Of a stretch of DNA of 64,000 nucleotides, positions 23,423 through 32,276 are shown one piece after another. The DNA lies in contig NZ_JARXIA010000006.1 in assembly GCF_031127875.1 (NCBI RefSeq), positions 225,498 to 289,497 on the forward strand, in the 5' to 3' direction. A model generated the notes under the pieces. It was not told the DNA's origin. It searched no databases and saw nothing but the letters and a program-made list of their open reading frames with translations. The position numbers were made by a program, and so were the translations under genes. Source of the DNA: Pelagicoccus sp. SDUM812005 (GTDB lineage Bacteria; Verrucomicrobiota; Verrucomicrobiia; Opitutales; Opitutaceae). Every line of letters begins with the position of its first letter. Position 1 is the stretch's first letter.

Positions 23423-24528
23423 GTCTCGATGAGGTCGGCTGAGGTTTTCAGGGCAGCTCCGATGACTTGGTGCATGTCGTAATAACGATAACTGCCGAGG
23501 CGTCCGCCGAAAGTAACTTTCCCTGCCAGTTCTTGAGCGGCGGCAGAGTATTGGGCGTAGAGCGCTTGGTTTTTGTCGGTGTTGACTGGGTACACCTCAA
23601 GCTTCCCGGGCTCCCAATTGAGCGGATATTCCTTGGTGAGTAGAGTTTTGTCTTTTGTATAAGCGAGGTCGAAGTGTTTGTGCTCGTAGGTGCGGGTGTA
23701 GGGGATGTTGGCGTCGGTGTGGTTGACGACAGCGCAGCCTTGGGCGTCGGCCTTGTCGAGCAGTTCGGTTTCCCAGCGTAGGGAGCGGTATTCGAGGGCT
23801 CCGAACTGGCGGTGGAAGTAGGCGTCGATGGGGCCGGTGAAGATGACGTGATCGTATTTTTGTATCCAGTTTTCTTGGTCGGAGAAAAAATCGGTTCCGA
23901 GGTCGACTTGAATGCCGTCGAGCAGTTTTTCGAAGATGGCGGTGTAGCCACCGATTGGGATGCCTTGGAAGCGGTCGGCGAAGTAGTTGTCGTCGAAGTT
24001 GTAGCGAATGAGTACCCGTCGGGCGATCGCGGCAGGCAGGTCTTTGGGCTCCCGGTTCCACTGTTTCAATGAGTAGCCGTAGAAGAATGTTTCGTAGATC
24101 GTTCGTCCGAAGGTGGCGAGGCAGTACTCCTCCATGTTCTTCGGATTATTGTTGGAAACGCAGTCTGCTGCGACTTTCGATCTGGCTTCGGCGGGGGTGT
24201 TGACTCCGAAGAGCTGATGGAGAGTGAGTAGGTTTATGGGAAAGGAGTAGATCTTGTTTCCGTGGGCTGCTTTGACGCGGTTGACGTAGGTATTGAACGA
24301 GGCGAATCGGTTAACGTAATCCCAGATTTTTTGCGAATTTGTATGGAATATATGGGCACCGTAAACGTGTTCATGGCAGTCGGCCTCCTCGCTGTAGCGG
24401 GTATAGCAGTTTCCTCCGATGTGATCACGCTTTTCGATGACTTGGCAGTGGTGACCGGCGTCTGCGAGCTCGCGAGCGCAGACTGAGCCGAAGAAGCCGG
24501 AACCGACGATAAGTATGCGTTTAGACAT
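23413..24528 (-). CDS. glf: UDP-galactopyranose mutase
   Basis: 371 aa FAD enzyme that converts UDP-galactopyranose to UDP-galactofuranose. The FAD motif IVGSGFFGSVCARELA is at 6-21, followed by ERRDHIGGN-like EKRDHIGGNCYT. HVYGAHIFHTNSQKIWDYVN and FYGYSLKQWNREPKDLP are signature segments with substrate-binding residues. Length and motifs match Glf throughout. Substrate would come from the GalE at the left edge. The next gene upstream is a GT2 of galactofuranosyltransferase style. Confidence 0.96.
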   Translation of the reverse strand: MSKRILIVGSGFFGSVCARELADAGHHCQVIEKRDHIGGNCYTRYSEEADCHEHVYGAHIFHTNSQKIWDYVNRFASFNTYVNRVKAAHGNKIYSFPINLLTLHQLFGVNTPAEARSKVAADCVSNNNPKNMEEYCLATFGRTIYETFFYGYSLKQWNREPKDLPAAIARRVLIRYNFDDNYFADRFQGIPIGGYTAIFEKLLDGIQVDLGTDFFSDQENWIQKYDHVIFTGPIDAYFHRQFGALEYRSLRWETELLDKADAQGCAVVNHTDANIPYTRTYEHKHFDLAYTKDKTLLTKEYPLNWEPGKLEVYPVNTDKNQALYAQYSAAAQELAGKVTFGGRLGSYRYYDMHQVIGAALKTSADLIETWR

Positions 24529-24565
24529 GGAGAGGATAGGGATTTGCGGCTCGGGGAAGTTTCGC

Positions 24566-25684
24566 TCAAGCGAATTTTGAGGCGAGTTCGTTTCTCACGT
24601 TGTTTAGATGTTTCTGGAAGACGGGCGCGAATTTGCGGCTTTGTTTGGCTAGCAATCGTTTGCAGTAGGGGTCTTGGAGGGCGATTTCGTCGTGGGCATG
24701 CGTGGGAGCGAAGATGTGCTCGACGGCCTCGGTTTTCGCTTTGTACTCTGCGGGGAGAAGGAGTGGGGATGGGGGATCGAGTTCGAGGGCTATGCCTTCA
24801 AAGTCCTTTTTGCCATAGCGCTGCGCTAAGGCGTCGAACAGGGCTTCCCGAATGATGGCTGCCGAATTCGAAAGGCCGAGTGTTTGTGAGGTAGCGATGG
24901 CTTGGGTCGCGTTTTGCAGGAGGAATTCGTTTATGGCTGCTTGGTTGCTCGCGTTTCCTAGGAAGAAGCGGATCCGGTTTCGCCAAAAATAGTAGGTAGG
25001 GAAATGGTTCGTCTTCGTTTTCCCGCCCCCCTTGTGCAGTGCGGACGCCTGGTTGGCGACGAGCGTCATGTATCCCTGTTTTCGGGCTCTTTGGCACCAC
25101 TCGATATCGTCGAAGTAGATGAAGAAGCTGGGATCGAAATGACCGACATTTTGGAAGGTTTCTCGGCGCGCCAGTAAGGCGCAGGCTGGCACGTAGTCGA
25201 CGAAGTCGACGAGGGGGAGTTCCGAGGAAAATGGCTGATCTCCGCGGTTGAGCCGGAAGGAGGCAGTATCCCAGTCTAGGAAGGCTCCGCATTCTTGAAT
25301 GAGCTCGGGTTGGTCGGCGTGCATGATTCGGGCACCGCAGATTCCAGCTTCCGGATAGGAGTTCAAGGCGCGGCGCATCTGTTCGAGGCAATTGGGGCGA
25401 AGGAATGCGTCGCTGTCGAGGAGGGCGATGTAGTCGAAGCCGCGTTGGAGCAATTCTTGGGAGAGTCTCGAGAATCCACCAGCTCCACCGGTATTGGTTT
25501 GATTTTGCAGGATTTCGATCTGGCTGCCGAAGCGTGAGCGAAGTTCGTCGACGGAGTCGTCGGTCGACGCGTTGTCGAGAACGAGGACAAGATCGGGTCG
25601 CAGCGTTTGCTGGAGCGCTGCTTCTACCGCTAGGGTCACATCGGCGGAGCGATTGTAGTTACAGATACCGATGCCTAGTTTCAT
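24566..25684 (-). CDS. Family 2 glycosyltransferase, candidate galactofuranosyltransferase
   Basis: 372 aa. GT-A motifs: GIGICNYNRSADVTLAVEA, VLVLDNASTDDS, ALLDSDAFLRP (metal binding) and FFIYFDDIEWCQRARKQGY, where DDxEW is the pattern seen in GlfT-type and rhamnosyl transferases. The conserved HKGGGKT segment follows. No membrane helix. It lies 37 bp upstream of glf and overlaps the preceding DUF115 gene by 4 nt, so use of UDP-Galf is a reasonable guess. Acceptor unknown. Confidence 0.85.
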   Translation of the reverse strand: MKLGIGICNYNRSADVTLAVEAALQQTLRPDLVLVLDNASTDDSVDELRSRFGSQIEILQNQTNTGGAGGFSRLSQELLQRGFDYIALLDSDAFLRPNCLEQMRRALNSYPEAGICGARIMHADQPELIQECGAFLDWDTASFRLNRGDQPFSSELPLVDFVDYVPACALLARRETFQNVGHFDPSFFIYFDDIEWCQRARKQGYMTLVANQASALHKGGGKTKTNHFPTYYFWRNRIRFFLGNASNQAAINEFLLQNATQAIATSQTLGLSNSAAIIREALFDALAQRYGKKDFEGIALELDPPSPLLLPAEYKAKTEAVEHIFAPTHAHDEIALQDPYCKRLLAKQSRKFAPVFQKHLNNVRNELASKFA

Positions 25685-26670
25685 TGCGCTTCAAACAGTG
25701 AATCGAATTCGACTCGTGGAAATACGTCTAGCTCGCTGGACCGGCTGGCGTTTAGGATTGTTATGCCCTTTCTGTCGGCGACTTGCTTGGCGAGTATGTA
25801 GGCTTCTCGGGTTTGATCGAGGTAGGGGCGGTTCCAGGTCTCACCCTGCTTTCTGTACTCGGGAGCGAAGTGGTTGCGCTGGGCCTCGTTGGTCAGCACT
25901 TCGTCGTCGGCTTGAGAAGGAAGGGTGAAGTAGAAATCCAAGCCGATAAAAATAATTTCTCGGAATCCCATGTAAATGGCGAGTTGGAGGGCGGAGTAGG
26001 TGCAGGAGTAGCCGGAATGAACGAGCAGGCTTTCTTCCGAAAAGCGAGGCTGGAAGTCTTCTGGGCGCTGTACGTCGAAGTAGAACAGCGCAGTTTGTTC
26101 GTCTGGGTCCCCGAGCACTGGAAGCAGGTAGTCGGGGAAGAATTTTTGGAAGCCTGTGAGCGCCCGAATTGCTTTGGCGTTATTTTTCGCGACGAGGTCG
26201 TCTTCGACCAGATAGAAGCTAGGACGGTACGAGGTTTCCTCGAATGCGAGGTAGATTTTGTTGAAAGCGAACGAGAGCTCGCGCTGGTCGTGGAGGGTCT
26301 GCAAGTCGGAAGTCCGTAGGCTGGGGCCGTTACCCACGATGAAGATTCGCTGCCCGGTCTGGGAGGCTTTCAGGGCGTCCCAATGCGCTCGGTTGCGATG
26401 AGCGAGAAGGGGGGATTCAATCAGGGAAGAATCGACCCCGAGTGCGCAAAGTTGGTTGTAAATTGGGAAAGTCGCTGTGGCGGAGATTATGACCCGGTCT
26501 GGGCATAGGCTGGTAAGCTCTCGAGGCGGTATTACGGGATAGCCGTGAAAAGTGGTTCCCCATTTCGAGGCGTCGTTGTCCGCGATGGCGAGTATCTGAC
26601 CTGAAGCGCTTGCTTTTTCTATGATTGGGGGGGCGGCGAGTCCGGCGCCAAAGAGTACAAGTCGGGTCAT
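25681..26670 (-). CDS. DUF115-like protein with N-terminal Rossmann-like domain
   Basis: 329 aa. The first 95 residues form a nucleotide-binding-like unit (RLVLFGAGLAAPPIIEKA, then ADNDASKWGTTFHGYPVIPP) like those preceding sugar acyltransferases. From about residue 105 it matches the DUF115/MptE-like fold: FIVGNGPSLRTSDL and YLVEDDLVAKNNAKA, then GFREIIFIGLDFYF. DUF115 members occur in glycan loci and in flagellin glycosylation (Maf) proteins. First gene of the 15-gene leftward operon. Function in this locus is unknown; a glycosyltransferase-like role is possible. Confidence 0.7.
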   Translation of the reverse strand: MTRLVLFGAGLAAPPIIEKASASGQILAIADNDASKWGTTFHGYPVIPPRELTSLCPDRVIISATATFPIYNQLCALGVDSSLIESPLLAHRNRAHWDALKASQTGQRIFIVGNGPSLRTSDLQTLHDQRELSFAFNKIYLAFEETSYRPSFYLVEDDLVAKNNAKAIRALTGFQKFFPDYLLPVLGDPDEQTALFYFDVQRPEDFQPRFSEESLLVHSGYSCTYSALQLAIYMGFREIIFIGLDFYFTLPSQADDEVLTNEAQRNHFAPEYRKQGETWNRPYLDQTREAYILAKQVADRKGITILNASRSSELDVFPRVEFDSLFEAQ

Positions 26671-27060
26671 TCTTCTGGTCTTTGCTTAATCGTCGGCTGC
26701 CGGCTGGGTGGGAAGGTGGACGCGAGTGGCTGCACGGTCCGTCTTGGATGGCAGGAGCCTCGCTTGAGCTGGCCAATAGAGAGTTTGAATTGTTGAGAAG
26801 ATCAATCCTCATTTGTAAAAAGCACGGCGACTAAAGACGTGGGTAACGCTTTGCTTTAGGGCTGGAAAATAATTCCCAACTTTGATCGAAAGCTTTTATT
26901 GGTGTTATGTAATAGTTTGATTATAAGTTGGATAGGTAACGCTTAATCCGGGTTGGCGTGCCTTGTGCTTTGTGGGGGTGTCGTTTTGAAAAATCACTCT
27001 TATCGTATCTTCTTTCCGTTTCTCTGGGCAATTCCTGCCTAGGGTGAGCTTTCGTTTTCT
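26671..27060. other. AT-rich divergent intergenic region
   Basis: 390 bp between the start of the leftward polysaccharide operon and the rightward cytidylyltransferase. No plausible coding frame. The middle part (about 26860-26950) is AT-rich. TATAAT can be read on the minus strand at 26920-26925 with only a poor -35 region behind it, about 250 bp from the first leftward gene. Promoters for both directions must lie here; none is convincing by eye. Confidence 0.5.
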
Positions 27061-27636
27061 ATGTATGTCGTTGGATCAATAATCGCTCGTTTGGGCAGCA
27101 AGAGGCTGGCTTACAAGAATCTGCTTCCGTTCGCAGGGAAGCCGCTGGTGGGACTGGGCATCGAGATCTTGCGGCAGGCGAAGCTCGTGGACGAGATCGT
27201 GGTCTCCACGGAGAGCGAGCTGATCGCCCGGGTGGCCTTGGACTTCGGGGCTACGGTTTTGCGGCGTCCGGTGGAATTGGCGGGCGACGAGGTTCCGTCG
27301 GTGCCGGTTTTTCAGCACATCGTGGAGAACCATCCCTGCGACGTGCATGTGAATTTCAACATCAACTTTCCGATGTGCGATCCGGCGGTGATCGATCGGG
27401 CGGTGGAGTTGGCGGAGCGTGACGGCGAGGCGCTTTCGAAGCCGTTTGCGGTGTGGGCTCAGTCGGTGGAGCGGCTGGCGAACTACCGGGACGCCTACAA
27501 TATCCCTTCCGCCATGCGGAGCATTTTCGAGGACGATCGGGCGGGCCCGCTTGACGTGCACACGGAGCAAGATCTGCTCGATACTTACAGAGCCGCGCAA
27601 GGGCTTAAACCAGAAGGACTTCCGGAGGGATTCTAA
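27061..27636 (+). CDS. Short cytidylyltransferase-family protein
   Basis: 191 aa, short for the NeuA/KdsB fold (about 220-245). It has the CTP-binding segment IIARLGSKRLAYKNLLPFAG at 7-26, then DEIVVSTESELIARVALDFG and a divergent second motif VNFNINFPMCDP where the family has QPTSPL. The C-terminal dimerisation part is reduced. It may still transfer CMP to a sugar acid. It is GC-rich like the chromosome and unlike the similar gene at 2479. It faces away from the polysaccharide operon across the shared promoter region. Confidence 0.7.
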   Translation: MYVVGSIIARLGSKRLAYKNLLPFAGKPLVGLGIEILRQAKLVDEIVVSTESELIARVALDFGATVLRRPVELAGDEVPSVPVFQHIVENHPCDVHVNFNINFPMCDPAVIDRAVELAERDGEALSKPFAVWAQSVERLANYRDAYNIPSAMRSIFEDDRAGPLDVHTEQDLLDTYRAAQGLKPEGLPEGF

Positions 27637-27728
27637 ATGGACGGCAGTACTCAAGACAGAGGCGGAAACTACCGATGTAAAGGGGTAGGGGATTCTCTCT
27701 CTTTAAGACCTGGAAAAACACTTTGACG

Positions 27729-28550
27729 ATGACTTGGAAACGGACGCTTAGATCTCTCTTTATCATGAGCTTGCTCGCGGGCTTTGGCGCTGCGGGCTGG
27801 GCGGCTTCCTTGGAGTTGGGGCAGGTCCGCGCCAAGCGTCGGGGGTGGGCGGACAACGATGCTGCGAGCTCCCAGAAGGCGACGCGGGAAATGGAGGCCT
27901 TTGCGGATGGGGAGTCTAACTTGGCGTCGGAGCCGGTGGACGAAGTGGACTTCGCGGAATCGGTTGAGGCGCCTGTGGAAGAGTTTTCCGCGGAAGTCCC
28001 TGAAGCGGAGCCGAAGGCGGAGCGAGCGTTGCGGGCGAAGCGGAGCCTTGGCTCTACCAAGCGTCGCTCGGGGTTGATTTTGATTGGTGGCGGCGAGAAG
28101 AAGAAGCCGAGCTTGGAGAATGGCTACCTGACGGTGGACGTTCCGCCGGCGTTGCGGTTTTCGGACGCGGATCCGGTCAACGCGCGTCCGCCGTCGCCGG
28201 CGCTTCCGGAGTTCAATTTCGTTTCCAGCGAGTACATGCCGTACTTGATCGAAACGGCTTTGACGGAGGACGAGCTGAACAATGCGGCGATGCTTTCGGA
28301 GATCGTGATCGAGTTGGCGCCGCACGAGGTGGTCTCGGGTCGCATCGAAACGCGGAGCAAAGTCCAGGAAGAGCTGGTGGAGCATTTCGACTTGGACGAG
28401 CAGCGTACCACGGTGCTGAGGCCGGAAGAGGTTTTGATTTATTTCGAGACGGATACGAATGCGGGCAGGACGGGCACCATGGTGCCGTTTTCGCCGGCGA
28501 CCCCTAATACGAGCACGATTAAGAGCTCCGCGACCCTGAATAAAAAATAG
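27729..28550 (+). CDS. Exported hypothetical protein
   Basis: 273 aa from the ATG at 27729 (a TTG two codons earlier is less likely). Residues 1-27 are a typical signal peptide (positive start, then LFIMSLLAGFGAAGWAA). The mature part is rich in Glu, Ala and Arg to about residue 110, then has a more ordered segment (VPPALRFSDADPVNARP, EYMPYLIETALTEDEL). No family recognised. The stop is 2 bp from the next start, so it forms an operon with the TPR protein and may act with it in the periplasm. Confidence 0.6.
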   Translation: MTWKRTLRSLFIMSLLAGFGAAGWAASLELGQVRAKRRGWADNDAASSQKATREMEAFADGESNLASEPVDEVDFAESVEAPVEEFSAEVPEAEPKAERALRAKRSLGSTKRRSGLILIGGGEKKKPSLENGYLTVDVPPALRFSDADPVNARPPSPALPEFNFVSSEYMPYLIETALTEDELNNAAMLSEIVIELAPHEVVSGRIETRSKVQEELVEHFDLDEQRTTVLRPEEVLIYFETDTNAGRTGTMVPFSPATPNTSTIKSSATLNKK

Positions 28551-28552
28551 CG

Positions 28553-29812
28553 ATGAATAATGTCCGATATTTCACGAGCTTGGCTCTTGTTTCTTTGCTG
28601 GCGGCAACTGCTTTCGCCGCGTCTCCTGCTCCCGCGAATGCGGAGGGGAAGAAGGGGGATGCCAAGGAGGAAGGCGCCCCTGCCTTCGATCCGAACCGCA
28701 TCGTGATCGTGCAGCCGAAGCGGGAGCTGGATCCGGAATTGGCGTCCGAGCAGGTAATGCGTTACTACGAGGCTGCGGTGACGGAGTGGAAGGGGGGCGA
28801 AGTGGAATTCGCCGAACGCTACTTCGCGGCGGCCCTGGGCGTGCCGACGGAGGTTCCGGAGAAGGAGTTGGTGCTTTCCAAGATGGGGGAGCTGTACCGC
28901 AAGGCTAGCATGTTCCCGAAGTCGGCTGCGATCTACGAGCGGCTCGCTACGGAGTTTCCGGAGAGTCGGCGCTTGCCGGAGGTTTATATGGAGTTGGGCG
29001 ACATCTATCGCCAGATGGGGGCCCAGGAGCTGGCGATTTCTCGCTACTACAAGGTGTTGAACTCGTCGCTGAACGTTTCGTTCGACCAGTTGGAGAAGTA
29101 TCGGCAGGTTTCCTTGAACGCGAAGCTTGCGATCGCAGAGACGCACAAGGAGAGGGAGGAGTACCAGGAGTCTTATCGTTTGTACGAGGCTTTGTTTCGG
29201 TTGGAGCTGAAGCCGGTGGAGCGTTTGCGGGTGCACTATCGCATGTGCTACTTGTTGTATGAGCTGGCCAACTACCAGCGGGCGGTGTCGCACTTGAAGC
29301 ATTTCTTGGACGAGTATCCAGAAAGTCCGCACAACCCGGAGTTGCGCTACTTGCTGGCGAAGTCCTACGAGAAGCTGAATCGCAAGCCGGAGGCTTTGCG
29401 CGAGGTGGTGAACATCTTGCAGTCCCAGACGAACTTGAAGGAAGGCTACGTGAGCGATGCCGACTACTGGAAGCGTCGCACGGGCAACGAGCTGGCGAAC
29501 GAGTTTTACGAGAACGGGGACTTCCGCAGCGCCCTGACCATCTACCAGGCTCTTGCTCGCTACAGTCCGGCCCCTGCTTGGCGCTGGCCGGCGATCCACC
29601 AGATCGGGCTTTGCTTCGAGCGGCTCGGCTTGCCGGAGAAGGCGAAGTTGGCTTACGAAGAGATTTTGAACCCGGAGGACGGCCAGCAGTTAGCCGATGC
29701 GAATTTGGGCGAGAACCTGCGTTCTCTGAAGGAAATGGCTCAATGGAGGCTTGAACACTTGAATTGGGAAGACGATCTTGTGGGCCGCCTTCAATTGCTG
29801 AAGGCCCAGTAA
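28553..29812 (+). CDS. Exported tetratricopeptide-repeat protein
   Basis: 419 aa with a signal peptide (residues 1-23, VSLLAATAFAA) and a series of TPR-like helix pairs from about residue 65 to 400, e.g. KSAAIYERLATEFPESRRLP, YMELGDIYRQMGAQELAISR and YQRAVSHLKHFLDEYPESP. The pattern resembles BamD/CpoB-type periplasmic TPR proteins that aid envelope assembly. No lipobox is visible. It follows the exported hypothetical gene by 2 bp and precedes a small cytoplasmic protein. Confidence 0.8.
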   Translation: MNNVRYFTSLALVSLLAATAFAASPAPANAEGKKGDAKEEGAPAFDPNRIVIVQPKRELDPELASEQVMRYYEAAVTEWKGGEVEFAERYFAAALGVPTEVPEKELVLSKMGELYRKASMFPKSAAIYERLATEFPESRRLPEVYMELGDIYRQMGAQELAISRYYKVLNSSLNVSFDQLEKYRQVSLNAKLAIAETHKEREEYQESYRLYEALFRLELKPVERLRVHYRMCYLLYELANYQRAVSHLKHFLDEYPESPHNPELRYLLAKSYEKLNRKPEALREVVNILQSQTNLKEGYVSDADYWKRRTGNELANEFYENGDFRSALTIYQALARYSPAPAWRWPAIHQIGLCFERLGLPEKAKLAYEEILNPEDGQQLADANLGENLRSLKEMAQWRLEHLNWEDDLVGRLQLLKAQ

Positions 29813-29836
29813 GACCAAGCTCCTGATTCCGTTTTC

Positions 29837-30226
29837 ATGAACCCAGCTAAGACCGAAGCGATTTTGCGCGAGCACGTGCGTTTGTGCTCTGACCTGCACC
29901 AACTTTTTATCGAGGAAGGGCAGTTGATGAGGTCGACGGGCGAGCCGCCGAACGAGGAGTTCTTGGAAAAGAAGAAGAAGTTTGTGGGCGTTTTGGACAA
30001 GGGCCTAGAGCTGCTGCGAATGATCAACGAGTCAGGCGAGCCGGTGTCGCCTATCCTGTCCCCTTTGGTGAAGGAGTGTCGCGACAAGATCATGAAGCTG
30101 ATGATCGTGGATCGCGAGAACGAGCGCCTCTTGCTGAAGTGTTCGCTGCCGCCGCGCATGAAGGAAGCGTATTCCAAGGTGGCGCCGGGGCAGGTAGCTC
30201 GGGCCTACGGGAAGTTCGCGAAGTAG
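29837..30226 (+). CDS. Small helical hypothetical protein
   Basis: 129 aa, charged and mostly helical, no signal peptide. It has heptad-like stretches (EFLEKKKKFVGVLDKGLELL, DKIMKLMIVDRENERLLLK). Size and composition recall FlgN-type chaperones, but no motif secures that. It lies 24 bp after the TPR gene in the same direction and ends near the convergent SpoIIE phosphatase. Function unknown. Confidence 0.6.
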   Translation: MNPAKTEAILREHVRLCSDLHQLFIEEGQLMRSTGEPPNEEFLEKKKKFVGVLDKGLELLRMINESGEPVSPILSPLVKECRDKIMKLMIVDRENERLLLKCSLPPRMKEAYSKVAPGQVARAYGKFAK

Positions 30227-30270
30227 CCCTGTCGGGGAATCGCGGTGGATCGCGGGTTTTTCGCGTCTTT

Positions 30271-30289
30271 GGGCAGGCTTGCCTTGCCC
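30271..30289. terminator. Possible hairpin between convergent genes
   Basis: GGGCAGG and CCTTGCCC form a 7-bp stem (one G-T pair) in the 92-bp gap between convergent genes. No T-run on either side; weak evidence. Confidence 0.25.
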
Positions 30290-30318
30290 TGCGAGCAACT
30301 GGCCGAGCGGGGGAAGCC

Positions 30319-32076
30319 TTAGCCGTTGGGGGAGATCTTGAGGGCGACGACGCAAATGTCGTCGTTGGAGGGGCGGCCGTCGAGGGCGGTGGTGAGGGAA
30401 GTGGTTACTTGCTCGAGTTGCTCGTCGATGTTGCGGCTGGTGGCGAGGCCGAGGGCGTGCACGAGGCCGTCCTTGCCGAAGTCTGCTCCGCTGGGTGTGC
30501 TTTGTTCGATGATGCCGTCGGTGAATAGGAAGAGTTCGGACTCGCTTGTGAAGGGGAACTGGGTGTCGCCGAAGGGTTCGCCGCCCAGGAGCCCAAGGGC
30601 GGGGCCGACGATGTCGCAGGGGCATTCCTGGAAGTCGTGCTCGTTGTTCTTGAGGATGGGGCAGGGGTGTCCGGCGTTTGCGAGGATGGCTTCGCCTTTG
30701 CTTAGGTCGACGATGAGGTAGGCGGCGGTGACGAAGCGGGGGAACTCGTCGTCTTCGGCGAGGGAGAGAATGGTTTCGTTGAGGTGCTGGAGGACTTTGG
30801 AAGGGTGTCCGAGGATGTCGGGGATTTCGGTCATGAGCCCGCGGATGAGCATGGTGACGAGGGCGGCTTTGACGCCGTGGCCCATGACGTCGCACACGAG
30901 CACGCCGATGCGGTTCTCGTCGACGGGGATGAGGTAGAAGAAGTCGCCTGCGAGGTGGTGGCTGGGCTTGTAGATGTAGCAGGCTCGGAAGTCCCACTTG
31001 TCGCCGCTTTTCGAATACATGCGGCTTTGGTTGAAGCCCATGGACATGAGTTGCTCCTGCAGCTGGCGGGCGACGAGGAGCTCTTCTTCGTACTGTTCGT
31101 TCTTGGCTTGCAGGGCTTCCTTGGCCTTGCGGGCAAGTTCTTCGGCTTTCTTTTGCTCGGTGATGTCGAGCGACATGCCGACGATGCCTTCGATCTTGTC
31201 GGACTCGGTGCGCAGGGGGACTTTGGAGGTGAGCACCCAGCGGTTTCCGGCGAGGATGCTCTTGTCGTACTCGAGCTTGTTGGTGACGGGGACGCCGGTT
31301 TCGACGACTTGTAGGTCTTCTGCCAATACGCGGTCGGCGCGTGGGTCGTCCACGACGTCGGTGAGGAGCTTTCCGGTGATGTCGAGGTCGAGGGGGATGC
31401 CGACGACTTTGCGGTACTCTTGGTTGACGAGGATGAACTTGCCTTCCCGGTCGCGCAGGAAGAGGCGGCAGGGGAGGATTTGTACGATGGTTTCGAGCAG
31501 GCGCCGTTGGCGGGAGACTTCGCGTTCGGCGATCTTCTGCTTGGTGATGTCGCGGGAGAGGCCGAAGGTGCCGCAGATTTTTCCGTCGGGGTCGTAGAGG
31601 GGGAGCTTGGAGGAGATGACCCAGCGTTCCTTTTTTCCTTCGTGTACGGAGAGCTCTTCCTTGAAGCTCCAGCCTTTGCCGGTGCGGATGATCTCTTGCT
31701 CGTCTTCGAACTTGGCGCGGGCCGAGGAGGCTTCGAAGAAGTCGAAGTCAGATTTTCCGACGATGGCCGAGGGGTCGCCCACGCCGTGGTACTTGGCCAT
31801 GGATTGGTTGACGCAGATGAAGCGGCTTTGCAGGTCCTTGAAGTAGACGTGGTCGGGCAGGGACGCCATCAGCTGCTGGAAGAGCTGGGTACCCATGTCG
31901 GTGTCTTCGTGGAAGAGGCTCCTCTTGCCTTCCTTGATGCCGAGGTTGTAGGCGTCCTCGAGCATGCGGTCGACTTCGGCTTGGGTGAGCTTGATTTCCT
32001 CGTTTTCGCCGCGTTCTACCGTGGATTGTCCGGTACGGGCGAGCATGGCGTCGAGGATGGAGTCAGCGGGGTTCAT
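30319..32076 (-). CDS. PAS-PAS-SpoIIE (PP2C) serine phosphatase
   Basis: 585 aa from the Met at 32076 (NPADSILDAML); a frame to 32127 adds residues with no match. Two PAS domains (about 45-165, with DHVYFKDLQSRFICVNQSMA; about 180-300) are followed by a coiled coil (about 305-355) and a SpoIIE/RsbU PP2C domain (about 365-585: HHLAGDFFYLIP, VCDVMGHGVKAALVTML, LFTDGIIE, NDDICVVAL) with all metal Asp residues present. Such proteins dephosphorylate anti-sigma antagonists in partner-switching pathways. No STAS or RsbW partner is in the window. Last gene of the leftward signalling cluster, separated by a terminator from the receiver gene. Confidence 0.92.
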   Translation of the reverse strand: MNPADSILDAMLARTGQSTVERGENEEIKLTQAEVDRMLEDAYNLGIKEGKRSLFHEDTDMGTQLFQQLMASLPDHVYFKDLQSRFICVNQSMAKYHGVGDPSAIVGKSDFDFFEASSARAKFEDEQEIIRTGKGWSFKEELSVHEGKKERWVISSKLPLYDPDGKICGTFGLSRDITKQKIAEREVSRQRRLLETIVQILPCRLFLRDREGKFILVNQEYRKVVGIPLDLDITGKLLTDVVDDPRADRVLAEDLQVVETGVPVTNKLEYDKSILAGNRWVLTSKVPLRTESDKIEGIVGMSLDITEQKKAEELARKAKEALQAKNEQYEEELLVARQLQEQLMSMGFNQSRMYSKSGDKWDFRACYIYKPSHHLAGDFFYLIPVDENRIGVLVCDVMGHGVKAALVTMLIRGLMTEIPDILGHPSKVLQHLNETILSLAEDDEFPRFVTAAYLIVDLSKGEAILANAGHPCPILKNNEHDFQECPCDIVGPALGLLGGEPFGDTQFPFTSESELFLFTDGIIEQSTPSGADFGKDGLVHALGLATSRNIDEQLEQVTTSLTTALDGRPSNDDICVVALKISPNG

Positions 32077-32213
32077 CAATTGGGAATTCCAGTAGTTGAA
32101 CCATAGGCCACAAGTTGCAGATGGCAAATGCAGAGTGAACTCCCGTGAAAAATGCAGCCGCGAATTAATTCTTTTCGCCTAGGTCTATGGGGAGCTGCTG
32201 GCTTGCCGGACGC

Positions 32214-32245
32214 AAAAAAGCGGTTCGGAGGGTATCCGAACCGCT
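32214..32245 (-). terminator. Rho-independent terminator after the receiver gene
   Basis: AGCGGTTCGGA and TCCGAACCGCT form a perfect 11-bp stem with a 5-base loop. On the minus strand it runs directly into six T residues (32219-32214). It ends the transcript of the receiver gene 32 bp downstream of its stop. Confidence 0.9.
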
Positions 32246-32276
32246 GATACGGTAAAAGTGGATTGGCGGGCGGCGC

